A DNA stretch of 14,015 nucleotides, taken from NCBI GenBank assembly GCA_022704985.1, contig JAKJFI010000008.1:1-14015 (forward strand), written 5' to 3'. A model generated the notes under the pieces. The model did not search any database. It had not been told where the DNA came from and saw only the letters and a program-made list of their open reading frames with translations. This stretch comes from Candidatus Omnitrophota bacterium. GTDB taxonomy: Bacteria; Ratteibacteria; UBA8468; B48-G9; JAFGKM01. Below are positions 1-7,035 of this stretch, one piece after another. Numbering within the stretch: the first letter of the stretch is position 1; every line of letters begins with the position of its first letter. The position numbers were made by a program, and so were the translations under genes.

Positions 1-132
1 CGCGCCGCACTGTACCTGCCGGAAGAATAGGTATGAGTTTTCTCTTCGCTTCCCTTGATGCGCGCGTATCTCAGCGGTCTGTATTTTTTGGGCTTTAACG
101 TCAAAAATGCTGATTTGTAGAGTATCCTCCAT
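1..132. other. Unassigned window edge, possible partial gene
   Basis: No gene can be assigned with confidence. On the minus strand an ATG at 132-130 directly follows the TAA of the patatin gene and stays open for 44 codons to the edge. It has no clear Shine-Dalgarno sequence. A second minus frame is also open to the edge and has codon use closer to the neighbours (AAG, TAC, AGG, GAA), but no ATG. On the plus strand, bases 1-30 read as nine codons ending in LYLPEE and a TAG, which could be the tail of a convergent gene. I see no hairpin with a T-run here. The upstream flanking sequence would decide between these readings. Confidence 0.25.
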
Positions 133-1086
133 TTACAGTATGAGGTATTCTTCCGGCGGTATGCGAGCGGCAACAGTATCGAAGCCGAGAAGTTTTCTGG
201 CCTTCTTCCTGTAGCCGTAGGTTCTGCTCATTACTTTTCTTATCCCGGCCAGGTTCTCGCGCGCTATTTCTTTCCCCGTATCTATCGCATGCCTGTATTT
301 TGAAAAATCGCTCCAGCGCATATCTTCCAGGCCTGTTTTTATCACGAGGTCGGCCATGTTGATATTGTAAAGGTCGAATCTTGAAGCAAGAATTTCATCG
401 GTGCGCAGGTGCATGTTGACAACGGAGTTCATTTCTCTCGCCGGTGTAAGCGGACTGCTCAAATCAATTGCAATAACATTTTGCGCTCCCGAAACAACGG
501 CGCACTTAACGGGAAGGCGGTTTGTTACACCGCCGTCAACAAGCAGCATGCCATTATGCTCGACCGGAGGGAAAATGCCGGGTATTGAACAAGAGGCAAG
601 GATGCCCTTCCAGAGCAGACCGCTTTTTATGTAGACGTCTTTTCCTGAAACAAGGTCAAAGGCGGCAACGACAAGGGGAAAGGGAAGGTCTTCAAATTTC
701 ATATCCCCGAAGAGTTCCGTAAAAACCGGTATTGTATTTTCTTCCCGGACAAGCGCATTGTCTCGCAGTATTTTTACAAGCAGAAGTTTCTTCTTTACGG
801 TGGAGATGGTTTTCATGAAAAAACCCTGGGTGTCTTTCTCGAACTCTACCGTCTCCATTTTCAGCCTTTCAAGGATTCTGAATTCTCTGGTGCGCTCTAT
901 GTTTTCGAGTTCAGTTATCCGTTCTGCATACATTGCATAGAAAGCTCCGGCAAGCGAGCCGGCGGAGGTCCCGCAGATTATGTCCGGTCTCAGCTTTTTC
1001 CGTTCAAGAACGGTGATTGCCCCCAGGTGCGCAAAGCCTTTTGCGCCGCCTCCGCCAAGCACGAGCGCGTTTCTGTATTTTTTCAT
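133..1086 (-). CDS. Patatin-like phospholipase, RssA/YchK type
   Basis: This 317-residue protein is a predicted serine acyl hydrolase of the patatin family, expected to cleave acyl chains from phospholipids or related lipids. The glycine-rich oxyanion loop GGGGAKGFAHLG is at residues 11-22. The nucleophile elbow GTSAGS is at 39-44, with Ser41 as nucleophile. The catalytic Asp is Asp184 in the DGG motif at 184-186, giving the family's Ser-Asp dyad. SCSIPGIFPP at 165-174 is also typical. There is no signal peptide or membrane segment, so it is probably cytosolic or peripheral. The start ATG overlaps the upstream metallopeptidase stop as ATGA and lacks its own Shine-Dalgarno sequence, so translational coupling is likely. 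Family assignment is firm; the substrate is unknown. Confidence 0.93.
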   Translation of the reverse strand: MKKYRNALVLGGGGAKGFAHLGAITVLERKKLRPDIICGTSAGSLAGAFYAMYAERITELENIERTREFRILERLKMETVEFEKDTQGFFMKTISTVKKKLLLVKILRDNALVREENTIPVFTELFGDMKFEDLPFPLVVAAFDLVSGKDVYIKSGLLWKGILASCSIPGIFPPVEHNGMLLVDGGVTNRLPVKCAVVSGAQNVIAIDLSSPLTPAREMNSVVNMHLRTDEILASRFDLYNINMADLVIKTGLEDMRWSDFSKYRHAIDTGKEIARENLAGIRKVMSRTYGYRKKARKLLGFDTVAARIPPEEYLIL

Positions 1087-1652
1087 TCTAATATGAATCG
1101 TGATTGCGAGAAGAGATACCAGTAAGCGGCGAGTGTTTTCTCGAGCATAACGTTATCGTCAAACTTTCTCCTTATGATAGCATGAAAATTTCTGTTGTGT
1201 CCCTTTTCAATCCTGTGCGCAACTTCGTGGAAAAGTATGTAGTCAATCAAACGGTCAGGGAGAAACCTCAAGAAGGTATTGACCGTGATTTTCCCGTCAC
1301 CGGTGCAGCTGCCCCACCTGCCTTTCAGTTTCTTAAAGGAGATACTGTGTACGCGCACGCCCAGTTCCGAGCAGAACCGTCCTGTTTTTTCCTCAGCGAG
1401 CTTTTTGAAGTCCTCTTCCGGCAGGTCGGTGCGAAGGGAAAGGGTTTCTGACATAAGGCGGACCTCTTCGAAACGGTCAAGTTGTTTTAATATCCATTTC
1501 CAGTGGCGTTCAATCAGTTGCCGCTCTCCTTTAAAAACAAGCGGCAGGACGAGAGAAAGCGCGCCGTTCTCAATCTCCATTCTTGGAGAGCGCACTCTTC
1601 TATGAAATGTCCTGTATGTGATTTCCCTGCCTTTAAGTGTGATTCTTTCCAT
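1083..1652 (-). CDS. YgjP-type (DUF45/M48-like) zinc metallopeptidase
   Basis: This 189-residue protein has the layout of the YgjP/DUF45 family: an N-terminal beta region, a WGSC motif at 113-116, and a zinc site HEVAH at 142-146. His142 and His146 are ligands and Glu143 is the catalytic base. A third candidate ligand is His152, followed by Phe156. No export signal is visible, so it should be cytosolic. The cellular substrate of this family is poorly defined. The start ATG lies one base after the TAG of rtcB, with AAGGGG about five bases upstream inside the end of rtcB. Its TGA overlaps the patatin ATG. Fold and catalytic class are well supported; the role is not. Confidence 0.9.
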   Translation of the reverse strand: MERITLKGREITYRTFHRRVRSPRMEIENGALSLVLPLVFKGERQLIERHWKWILKQLDRFEEVRLMSETLSLRTDLPEEDFKKLAEEKTGRFCSELGVRVHSISFKKLKGRWGSCTGDGKITVNTFLRFLPDRLIDYILFHEVAHRIEKGHNRNFHAIIRRKFDDNVMLEKTLAAYWYLFSQSRFILE

Positions 1653-1653
1653 G

Positions 1654-3099
1654 CTACCCCTTGATTACGGCGAGCGGTACCACGCGGGCTATTTTTCTGC
1701 ACAAGCCTGCTCCTTCTATCACCCTTATTACTTCGTCTATGTCCTTGTATGCCTCCGGCATCTCCTCTGCAAGTCCCTTCCTGCTGACGCCCTTGACCAG
1801 TATTCCCTGCACGGCGAGTTCGGAATCTATGAACCTGTTTCTGCTTTCTTTCAACGCCTGCGCCCGTGACATCGTTCTGCCTGCGCCGTGGCTGGTGCTG
1901 CCCCACGTCTCTGCCATTGCTTTATCGGTTCCGACCAGCACGTATGAGGATGTTCCCATGGTGCCGGGTATTATCACCGGATGACCGGTGTGTTTGTACC
2001 TGTCCGGCAGGTCGGGATGGCCCTTTGGGAATGCTCTTGTTGCTCCCTTGCGATGTATATAGAGAGGTTTTTCGCGGCCTTCGACAGGGTGTGTCTCCAT
2101 CTTGCACATGTTGTGGGTAACGTCATATACGAGGGATAACTGCATCTTCTCCCATGATGTTCCGAATACGGCTGAGAAAACTTCTCTGACCCAGTGGGTT
2201 ATGATTTGCCTGTTGGCAAAAGCGTAGTTTGCCGCCGCGTTCATCGCTCTGAAGTACCGCTTGCCTTCCTTTGACGATGCAGGGGCGCAGGCGAGCTGTC
2301 TGTCCGGAAGTTTCAGCCCGTATTCTGCCGCAACCCTGCCGAATTTGTCCTGGTATTCGTCGCATACCTGATATCCCAACCCCCTGCTGCCGGTATGGAC
2401 CATTATGGTTATCTGTCCGGGGGATATGCCGAAGACTTCCGCGGTTGCCCCGTCATATACGTCAACCACCTGCTGGATTTCGAGGAAGTGATTGCCGGAG
2501 CCGAGAGTGCCGAGCTGTTCCTGCCCCCTCTCAAAAGCCTTTTTACTTACCGCGTCCGGGTCTGCGTCTCGCAGCCGTCCGCGCTCTTCGATGTTATCAA
2601 GGTCGCCCTGCGTGCCGAATCCGTTTTTCACCGCCCATGACGCGCCTTCCGTCACAACCTTTTCCAGCTCCTTCCTCTTCAACCTGAGTTTGCCGGTGGA
2701 GCCGACCCCAGAAGGTATGTTGGTGAAAAGGAGATTTGTAATGTCTTCAAGTTTATCTTCTATGTCAGAAACGGTCAGGACGCTTCTTATCAGCCGTACC
2801 CCGCAGTTGATATCATACCCGACGAAACCGGGGATGATAACACCGGATTCAGCGTCAAATGCGCCCACGCCTCCTATAGGTGCTCCGTAGCCCCAGTGGA
2901 CATCCGGCATCGCGAGACTGTAACTGGTGATTCCTCTTAGCTTCGCTACGTTTGCCACCTGGGATACGGCGTTGTCGGAAAGGACATTGTCGAGGAGTTT
3001 TTCTGAAATGTATAAAATTCCGGGGACGCGCATGCCCTCACTTCTCGGGATTATGTATTTGAAGTCGTTGATTTTCTCAATCGCCGGTGTGATTTCCAT
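1654..3099 (-). CDS. rtcB: RNA-splicing ligase RtcB
   Basis: RtcB is the Mn2+/GTP-dependent ligase that joins 2',3'-cyclic phosphate (or 3'-phosphate) and 5'-OH RNA ends, used in tRNA splicing or RNA repair. Counting from ATG 3099 the protein is 481 residues, the length of the archaeal enzyme. The metal and catalytic residues line up: Asp96 and Cys99 in GYDINCGVRL, Asn203/His204 in GSGNHFLE, His235 in VHTGSRG, His329 in DVTHNMCK, His404 (the guanylylated His) in STSHGAGR, and Lys480 near the C-terminus. An in-frame TTG at 3105, overlapping the upstream TGA, would add two residues. Neither start has a Shine-Dalgarno sequence, so coupling to the upstream gene is likely. No archease or RtcA gene is in the window. 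Confidence 0.97.
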   Translation of the reverse strand: MEITPAIEKINDFKYIIPRSEGMRVPGILYISEKLLDNVLSDNAVSQVANVAKLRGITSYSLAMPDVHWGYGAPIGGVGAFDAESGVIIPGFVGYDINCGVRLIRSVLTVSDIEDKLEDITNLLFTNIPSGVGSTGKLRLKRKELEKVVTEGASWAVKNGFGTQGDLDNIEERGRLRDADPDAVSKKAFERGQEQLGTLGSGNHFLEIQQVVDVYDGATAEVFGISPGQITIMVHTGSRGLGYQVCDEYQDKFGRVAAEYGLKLPDRQLACAPASSKEGKRYFRAMNAAANYAFANRQIITHWVREVFSAVFGTSWEKMQLSLVYDVTHNMCKMETHPVEGREKPLYIHRKGATRAFPKGHPDLPDRYKHTGHPVIIPGTMGTSSYVLVGTDKAMAETWGSTSHGAGRTMSRAQALKESRNRFIDSELAVQGILVKGVSRKGLAEEMPEAYKDIDEVIRVIEGAGLCRKIARVVPLAVIKG

Positions 3100-3101
3100 G
3101 G

Positions 3102-3677
3102 TCAAGGGGTTGGTAAATCCGCCCCCATGTTCCAGCCGGTCTCAATGCACTTTCTGCTCATTTCATGCATCGCTTCGTTTGATATTAACCTGCCTGCTCC
3201 GTAATAGAGGGCAGACCTGGAGAATTTCATGAACTCCCTGTCCAAGATGTGTCCCAGCGTACCGGCCGCAACCATATTGGCTGTTCTGATGCTTCCATTC
3301 TTCTCGGCTATCTCGCTTGCCCGTATCTCCGTGATTTTGTAGTCCGATGCAGGGGATGATTTTTTTATCAGGGAGGTGTTCAGTACGACGTTGGCGTTTT
3401 TCTTCAGGTACGAACTTAACATTTTGAAAGAAGAATCGTTCATGAATACGCCCACGTCCGTTTCGGAACTGACGGGAGAAAAAGTGTCCCTGCTCGATGA
3501 TATCACGATGGTACAATATACATACCCGCCCCGCATCTCTGCTCCGTAGGAGGGCAGGCATGAAACCTGCATGTTCTGCTGGATAGCCGCATACGAGATA
3601 ACCTTGCCCAGGGTGAGTATCCCCTGTCCCCCGGAGCCGCCCACTATTATCCTAACCGTATCTGTTTTCTTGTTCAT
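3102..3677 (-). CDS. 2-oxoacid:ferredoxin oxidoreductase, gamma subunit (KorC/PorG-like)
   Basis: This protein matches the gamma subunit of the pyruvate/2-oxoglutarate:ferredoxin oxidoreductase superfamily, oxygen-sensitive enzymes that convert 2-oxoacids to acyl-CoA while reducing ferredoxin. The N-terminal strand and glycine loop VGGSGGQGILTLGK and the following LPSYGAEMRGG are diagnostic and sit at the expected distance. From ATG 3677 it has 191 residues, the usual size. A GTG at 3722, overlapping the upstream stop and preceded by GAAGG, would add 15 residues, so the start is uncertain. The oddity is that no alpha, beta or ferredoxin-like delta subunit is in the window. It may serve a complex encoded elsewhere. 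Which 2-oxoacid it acts on cannot be read from this subunit. Confidence 0.9.
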   Translation of the reverse strand: MNKKTDTVRIIVGGSGGQGILTLGKVISYAAIQQNMQVSCLPSYGAEMRGGYVYCTIVISSSRDTFSPVSSETDVGVFMNDSSFKMLSSYLKKNANVVLNTSLIKKSSPASDYKITEIRASEIAEKNGSIRTANMVAAGTLGHILDREFMKFSRSALYYGAGRLISNEAMHEMSRKCIETGWNMGADLPTP

Positions 3678-3712
3678 GGCTTTCTTTGTCAGTCCTAAAA
3701 TATGTTGCTTGA

Positions 3713-4678
3713 TTATGTCCACCAGACCTTCGGCTTCGGTTCTCTAATCAGGATGTCCTTCAAAAAATTCACCGCTTTCTGCAATCCCTCGTCAACGCTC
3801 ATAAGGCTGTCTTCGTGCTCTATGCTCAATACCCCGTCGTATCCGATGAGCCGCAGGGTTGATACGAAGTCTTTCCAGAAGTCATAGCCGTGTCCGTAAC
3901 CCACGCTTCTGAAAATCCATGAGCGGTTGATTTCGTCAAGATACGTCTTGGTGTCAAGAACGCCGTTCACAGAAGTGTTGTACGGGTCTATTTTCGTGTC
4001 TTTTGCGTGGACGTGGTAGATTGCATCCTTCAATTTTCTCAGCGCCGCAATCGGGTCTATCCCCTGCCAGAAAAGATGGCTGGGGTCGAAGTTTGCGCCT
4101 ATCACCGTGCCTGCCGCGTCCCTCAGCTTTAGAAGCGTTTCAGGGTTATAGACCACGAAGCCCGGATGCATCTCAAGGCATATCTCTTGCACGTTGTGGT
4201 CCTTTGCGAATATCGCCTCTTCCTTCCAGTACGGGATTACCTTTTTCTCCCACTGCCATTTGACTATAGCTGAGAAATCGTCCGGCCATGGACATGTTAC
4301 CCAGTTGGGATATTTCGCGTTGTCATTGTCTCCGGGGCATCCGGAGAACGTTAAGATTCTCGGCACGCCGAGTTTTTCAGCAAGAAGTATCGCGTTTTTC
4401 TGCGCATTCTTATGGGCGTTTCCTATCTCAGGATTGGGGTGAAGGGGGTTTCCGTGGCAGGATATGGCTGATATTTCAAGACCTCTCTTTTGCACGGCTT
4501 CTTTGAATTTGTCCAGTTTCGCCGCGTCTTTCAGCAGTTCCTCCGCCTTGCAGTGGGCTTCTCCCGGGTAGTTGCCGGCGCCTATCTCCACCGCGTCAAG
4601 TCCCAGACCCTTCGCTTTGTCCAGCGCTTCCTCAAAACTCTTGTCTCCGAAAAGAACTAAAAAGACGCCCAGTTTCAT
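3713..4678 (-). CDS. Sugar phosphate isomerase/epimerase (AP-endonuclease-2-like TIM barrel)
   Basis: This 321-residue TIM-barrel protein belongs to the xylose-isomerase-like/IolE superfamily, which isomerises or epimerises sugars and inositol derivatives with a divalent metal. Likely metal ligands are Glu169 (LEMHPG), Asp198 and His201 (NFDPSHLF), His224 (YHVHAKD) and Glu287 (LSIEHED). SCHGNPLHP at 73-81 also lies where active-site residues are expected. The start is ATG 4678 because AAGGAGG lies seven bases upstream and MKLGVFLVLF is a typical first strand. An in-frame TTG at 4747 is part of the promoter -35 box and is not a start. The gene follows the UroD-family gene by about 75 bp. The exact substrate is unknown. 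Confidence 0.92.
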   Translation of the reverse strand: MKLGVFLVLFGDKSFEEALDKAKGLGLDAVEIGAGNYPGEAHCKAEELLKDAAKLDKFKEAVQKRGLEISAISCHGNPLHPNPEIGNAHKNAQKNAILLAEKLGVPRILTFSGCPGDNDNAKYPNWVTCPWPDDFSAIVKWQWEKKVIPYWKEEAIFAKDHNVQEICLEMHPGFVVYNPETLLKLRDAAGTVIGANFDPSHLFWQGIDPIAALRKLKDAIYHVHAKDTKIDPYNTSVNGVLDTKTYLDEINRSWIFRSVGYGHGYDFWKDFVSTLRLIGYDGVLSIEHEDSLMSVDEGLQKAVNFLKDILIREPKPKVWWT

Positions 4679-4718
4679 TTTATGCCTCCTTGCCAGGGGT
4701 TTATAATTTCGATATTTA

Positions 4719-4747
4719 ACCGTAACATATTGCCGCGGTATTGTCAA
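4719..4747 (-). promoter_or_regulatory. Candidate sigma-70-type promoter for the isomerase-to-patatin operon
   Basis: Reading the minus strand, a perfect TTGACA (4747-4742) is followed after 17 bases by TACGGT (4724-4719), a weak -10 with three matches to TATAAT. The spacer holds a CCGCGG palindrome. It lies between the end of the UroD-family frame and the isomerase Shine-Dalgarno sequence, where an operon promoter is expected. The -10 is the weak point. Confidence 0.4.
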
Positions 4748-4753
4748 AGTTTT

Positions 4754-4870
4754 TCAAGAGTAATTGCCGTGTTTTTTCCAGACGTCGAGCATGAGCTTGT
4801 ACCTCTCAAAAGACATCCCGGTGTAAACGCAGTTCGACGTTGAAAAGATGTACCCGTACCCAGGCATGCC
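4754..4870 (-). pseudogene. In-frame 3' continuation of the UroD-family gene after an internal TGA
   Basis: Directly after the TGA at 4871-4873 the same frame continues for 38 codons to a second TGA at 4756-4754. It begins GMPGYGYIFSTSNC and ends DVWKKHGNYS. This is the expected C-terminal end of this UroD subgroup, including a Cys (codon 4831-4829) that may be the last zinc ligand. Codon use matches the upstream part and there is no frameshift. An ATG at 4867-4865 sits three bases after the TGA, so reinitiation could produce the tail separately. I read this as one gene carrying a nonsense codon, real or a sequencing error; readthrough is less likely. Confidence 0.75.
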
Positions 4871-5749
4871 TCAGCGGAGCGCATACATTGCGGATTCGAT
4901 AACCTGATTGTCTGTCCCCGTCTGCAGGAGTCCGCAGTTCACGTTGCCTATCAGGCAAACTCTGTCCCCGTAGAGTTTCTTGACCTCCCGGATGTCAACC
5001 CCCGCCTGCGGGTCGATGGAGTGGAGCGCATGGGGGTTTGTCTGAACGAGCTGGTCGAGGATAGGCATTATGTTTCCGTCGGTGTGCTTTATCGTGTAAA
5101 ATCCCATGTTCCTGTAGCCTGCAATCAATTTTGCAAGGTAGGGAGCAACGAATTCTGAAAACATTGCAGGGCTCATGAAGGGACCGGTGTTGAGGCAGTA
5201 GTCGGAACACAATGCGAAACCGTCAATAAGTCCGCGAAGTTTTTTTGCCGCCTTAAGCGCTTTGTCCACGTGTTCAGCGGCTTCCCGCTTGATTTTATCC
5301 GGTTCATCCTGCATCCTGTAGGTGAACTCAAGCATCTTTTCTCCGTCAGGAAGACCATAAGTAGCATCTCCGTGCATCATCAGGAAATACTTATCGCCGG
5401 AGATTTCTCTCACAATGTCAATGAGCCGTTTTTTCTCATCCATGGTGTCGGGGTTGGGATGCAGTAATATCGCGCTGTGTTCAAACTCATTCGCCGTTTT
5501 TATGTATATTTCCGCAATTTCCCTTCTGTGCAGGCGTCTTTCCGTTTCGCTCATCTGGTCCCATTGGTGATAGGACCTGTGGGCGGGATGTACCTTTCCG
5601 AATGCCTCCATGGTGAGGAAAAAGACCAGCTCAAAATGCGGGACCCTTCCTTCTAACGGTTTTCTATCCAGCGCCGCAATAAACCTCTCTTTAGGTGTCA
5701 TTTTTGCCCCCTTGTCTTCTATCGTGCCCGCTACTCTTGCTATTCCCAT
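4871..5749 (-). CDS. UroD-family methyltransferase-like protein, frame interrupted by TGA
   Basis: This 292-residue product belongs to the uroporphyrinogen decarboxylase superfamily, in the branch of corrinoid methyltransferase-like proteins (MtaA/CmuA relatives), not true HemE. The N-terminus from Met17, MTPKERFIAALDR, is typical. Other family features are CSDYCLNTGPFMSP (181-194), KHTDGN (221-226) and LIGNVNC (266-272). His222 and Asp224 sit where MtaA-type proteins have an HxC zinc motif. The frame stops at TGA 4871-4873 after YALR, but family-like sequence continues in frame to 4754, so the full gene would encode about 331 codons. The start at 5749 has AGGAGG four bases upstream. Met17 also has a plausible site (AAGGGGG) and is a realistic alternative. 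Substrate unknown; possibly a methyl donor used in one-carbon metabolism. Confidence 0.85.
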   Translation of the reverse strand: MGIARVAGTIEDKGAKMTPKERFIAALDRKPLEGRVPHFELVFFLTMEAFGKVHPAHRSYHQWDQMSETERRLHRREIAEIYIKTANEFEHSAILLHPNPDTMDEKKRLIDIVREISGDKYFLMMHGDATYGLPDGEKMLEFTYRMQDEPDKIKREAAEHVDKALKAAKKLRGLIDGFALCSDYCLNTGPFMSPAMFSEFVAPYLAKLIAGYRNMGFYTIKHTDGNIMPILDQLVQTNPHALHSIDPQAGVDIREVKKLYGDRVCLIGNVNCGLLQTGTDNQVIESAMYALR

Positions 5750-5778
5750 TGGACCTCCTGATTTTTGGAAGCAATCAA

Positions 5779-5808
5779 GAGTTTATAATAAATGTACGGA
5801 AAAACAAA
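5779..5808 (-). promoter_or_regulatory. Possible minus-strand promoter for the UroD-family gene
   Basis: An AT-rich stretch upstream of the UroD-family start holds TATTAT (5790-5785), overlapping TATAAA, on the minus strand. This would put transcription start roughly 30 bases before the ATG. No good -35 box is visible at 16-18 bases. Support is position and the -10-like element only. Confidence 0.3.
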
Positions 5809-5831
5809 TAATTTCAGCATGAATAAATTTC

Positions 5832-5840
5832 TGGTATAAT
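5832..5840 (+). promoter_or_regulatory. Extended -10 promoter for lolC
   Basis: TGGTATAAT is a perfect extended -10 element (TGnTATAAT), with TATAAT at 5835-5840. No convincing -35 box is seen 17 bases upstream (TTTCAG), which fits an extended -10 promoter. Transcription would be expected to start about 7 bases downstream, only 3-4 bases before the lolC ATG at 5851. Confidence 0.6.
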
Positions 5841-5850
5841 CATACCTATC

Positions 5851-7035
5851 ATGATTTCATATAATTTCTTTCTGTCGAGGAAATTTGCGGGACAGAAAAA
5901 GCGCGCGGACAGTTTCCTGTGGTTCATAAGCGTTTTTTCCGTTGCGGGGATAGCCATAGGCGTTGTTGCGCTTATGCTGGTGATAGGGGTCATGAACGGG
6001 TTTTCAAAGGAGTTAAAAAAAAAGATAATAGGCGCGCATCCCACGATAACGGTAGAGGGCAGGCCGTTTATATATAACTATGAAGAGGTCATTGAAAAGA
6101 TTGGAAAGGCGGTCCCTGAAGTCAAGGGCATAGCGCCGTACCTTTCCACGCAGGTGATATACAGGTCTGACAAGTATCTGATAGGCGGTATTCTGCGGGG
6201 AATTGACCCAGACATGGAAGAGGGGGTCACGAACATAAGCAAGTTCATCAAGCGAGGGGAGTTTTCCGGGCTGGAATCCGGCATAATCCTCGGCAGTGAA
6301 CTTGCCAAAGAGCTGGAGGTTGACGTCGGGGATACCGTGTGGGTAATTTCGGGAACGATGAGCGGCAACCATACGGCCGGGGTCGCAGGGATTGTCGAAT
6401 ACGGGGTTTATGCTTTTGACTCTACTATGGGATTTACGTCTTTGGATAACAAGATTATTAATCCCGTAAAACTGGTGCACGGGATAGGCATACGCACGGA
6501 AAACATCTATGACTCGGAAAGGATTGCCGGGAAAATAAAGGAAATCCTGGACAACGAGTATCCTGTTACGACGTGGATACAGAAGAACAAGATACTCTTT
6601 GCGGCGCTTGCGCTGGAAAGGAAAGCGATGGCGGTGATACTGGGGCTGATAATCCTGGTGGCATCCTTCAACATATCGTCCACGCTGATGATTACCGTGT
6701 ACAGAAAGGTGAAGGAAATCGGCATCCTGAGAGCTCTCGGGCTCTCCAGGAAGGATATCGAGAAAATATTCATATACCAGGGTTTGATTCTCGGTGTAAA
6801 GGGACTGGCATGCGGGCTTGTCACTGGCGGCATACTTGCCTGGATGCTCAAGAAGTACCAGTTCATCAAGCTCCCCGAATTCATATACGACCTTTCCCGT
6901 CTGCCGATAGAAATATCGGCGGGGGACATTTTGTGGATAACCGTTTCGGTGATTGGCATCGTGACTTTCGCCAGCGTGTATCCGGCAAAGAGAGCGGCGG
7001 GACTCAACCCGACACAGGCGATAAGAAATGAATAA
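5851..7035 (+). CDS. lolC: Lipoprotein-releasing ABC transporter permease LolC/LolE
   Basis: This 394-residue inner-membrane permease has the LolC/LolE/MacB-type layout. TM1 is at about 21-50, ending in VIGVMNGF. A large periplasmic domain spans about 51-255, and three C-terminal TM segments lie near 259-283, 303-330 and 358-380. KEIGILRALGLS between TM2 and TM3 is the conserved cytoplasmic coupling region. With LolD it should release mature lipoproteins from the inner membrane towards the outer membrane. Only one permease gene is present, so the complex may use two copies of this subunit, unless a second permease is encoded elsewhere. The ATG has no Shine-Dalgarno sequence, but the N-terminus matches the family. 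A run of nine A occurs at 6015-6023. The gene overlaps lolD by 8 bases. Confidence 0.94.
   Translation: MISYNFFLSRKFAGQKKRADSFLWFISVFSVAGIAIGVVALMLVIGVMNGFSKELKKKIIGAHPTITVEGRPFIYNYEEVIEKIGKAVPEVKGIAPYLSTQVIYRSDKYLIGGILRGIDPDMEEGVTNISKFIKRGEFSGLESGIILGSELAKELEVDVGDTVWVISGTMSGNHTAGVAGIVEYGVYAFDSTMGFTSLDNKIINPVKLVHGIGIRTENIYDSERIAGKIKEILDNEYPVTTWIQKNKILFAALALERKAMAVILGLIILVASFNISSTLMITVYRKVKEIGILRALGLSRKDIEKIFIYQGLILGVKGLACGLVTGGILAWMLKKYQFIKLPEFIYDLSRLPIEISAGDILWITVSVIGIVTFASVYPAKRAAGLNPTQAIRNE

Noticed and set aside
2271..2687. A 138-codon plus-strand open frame opposite rtcB.
   Set aside because: It is Pro/Arg/Cys-rich and overlaps catalytic segments of RtcB on the other strand. There is no family signature.
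4829..4873. Selenocysteine insertion at the internal TGA of the UroD-family gene.
   Set aside because: The sequence after the TGA (a GGCATGCC palindrome, then GGGTACGGGTAC) does not form a convincing SECIS-type stem-loop by eye. I know of no Sec site at this position in the family.
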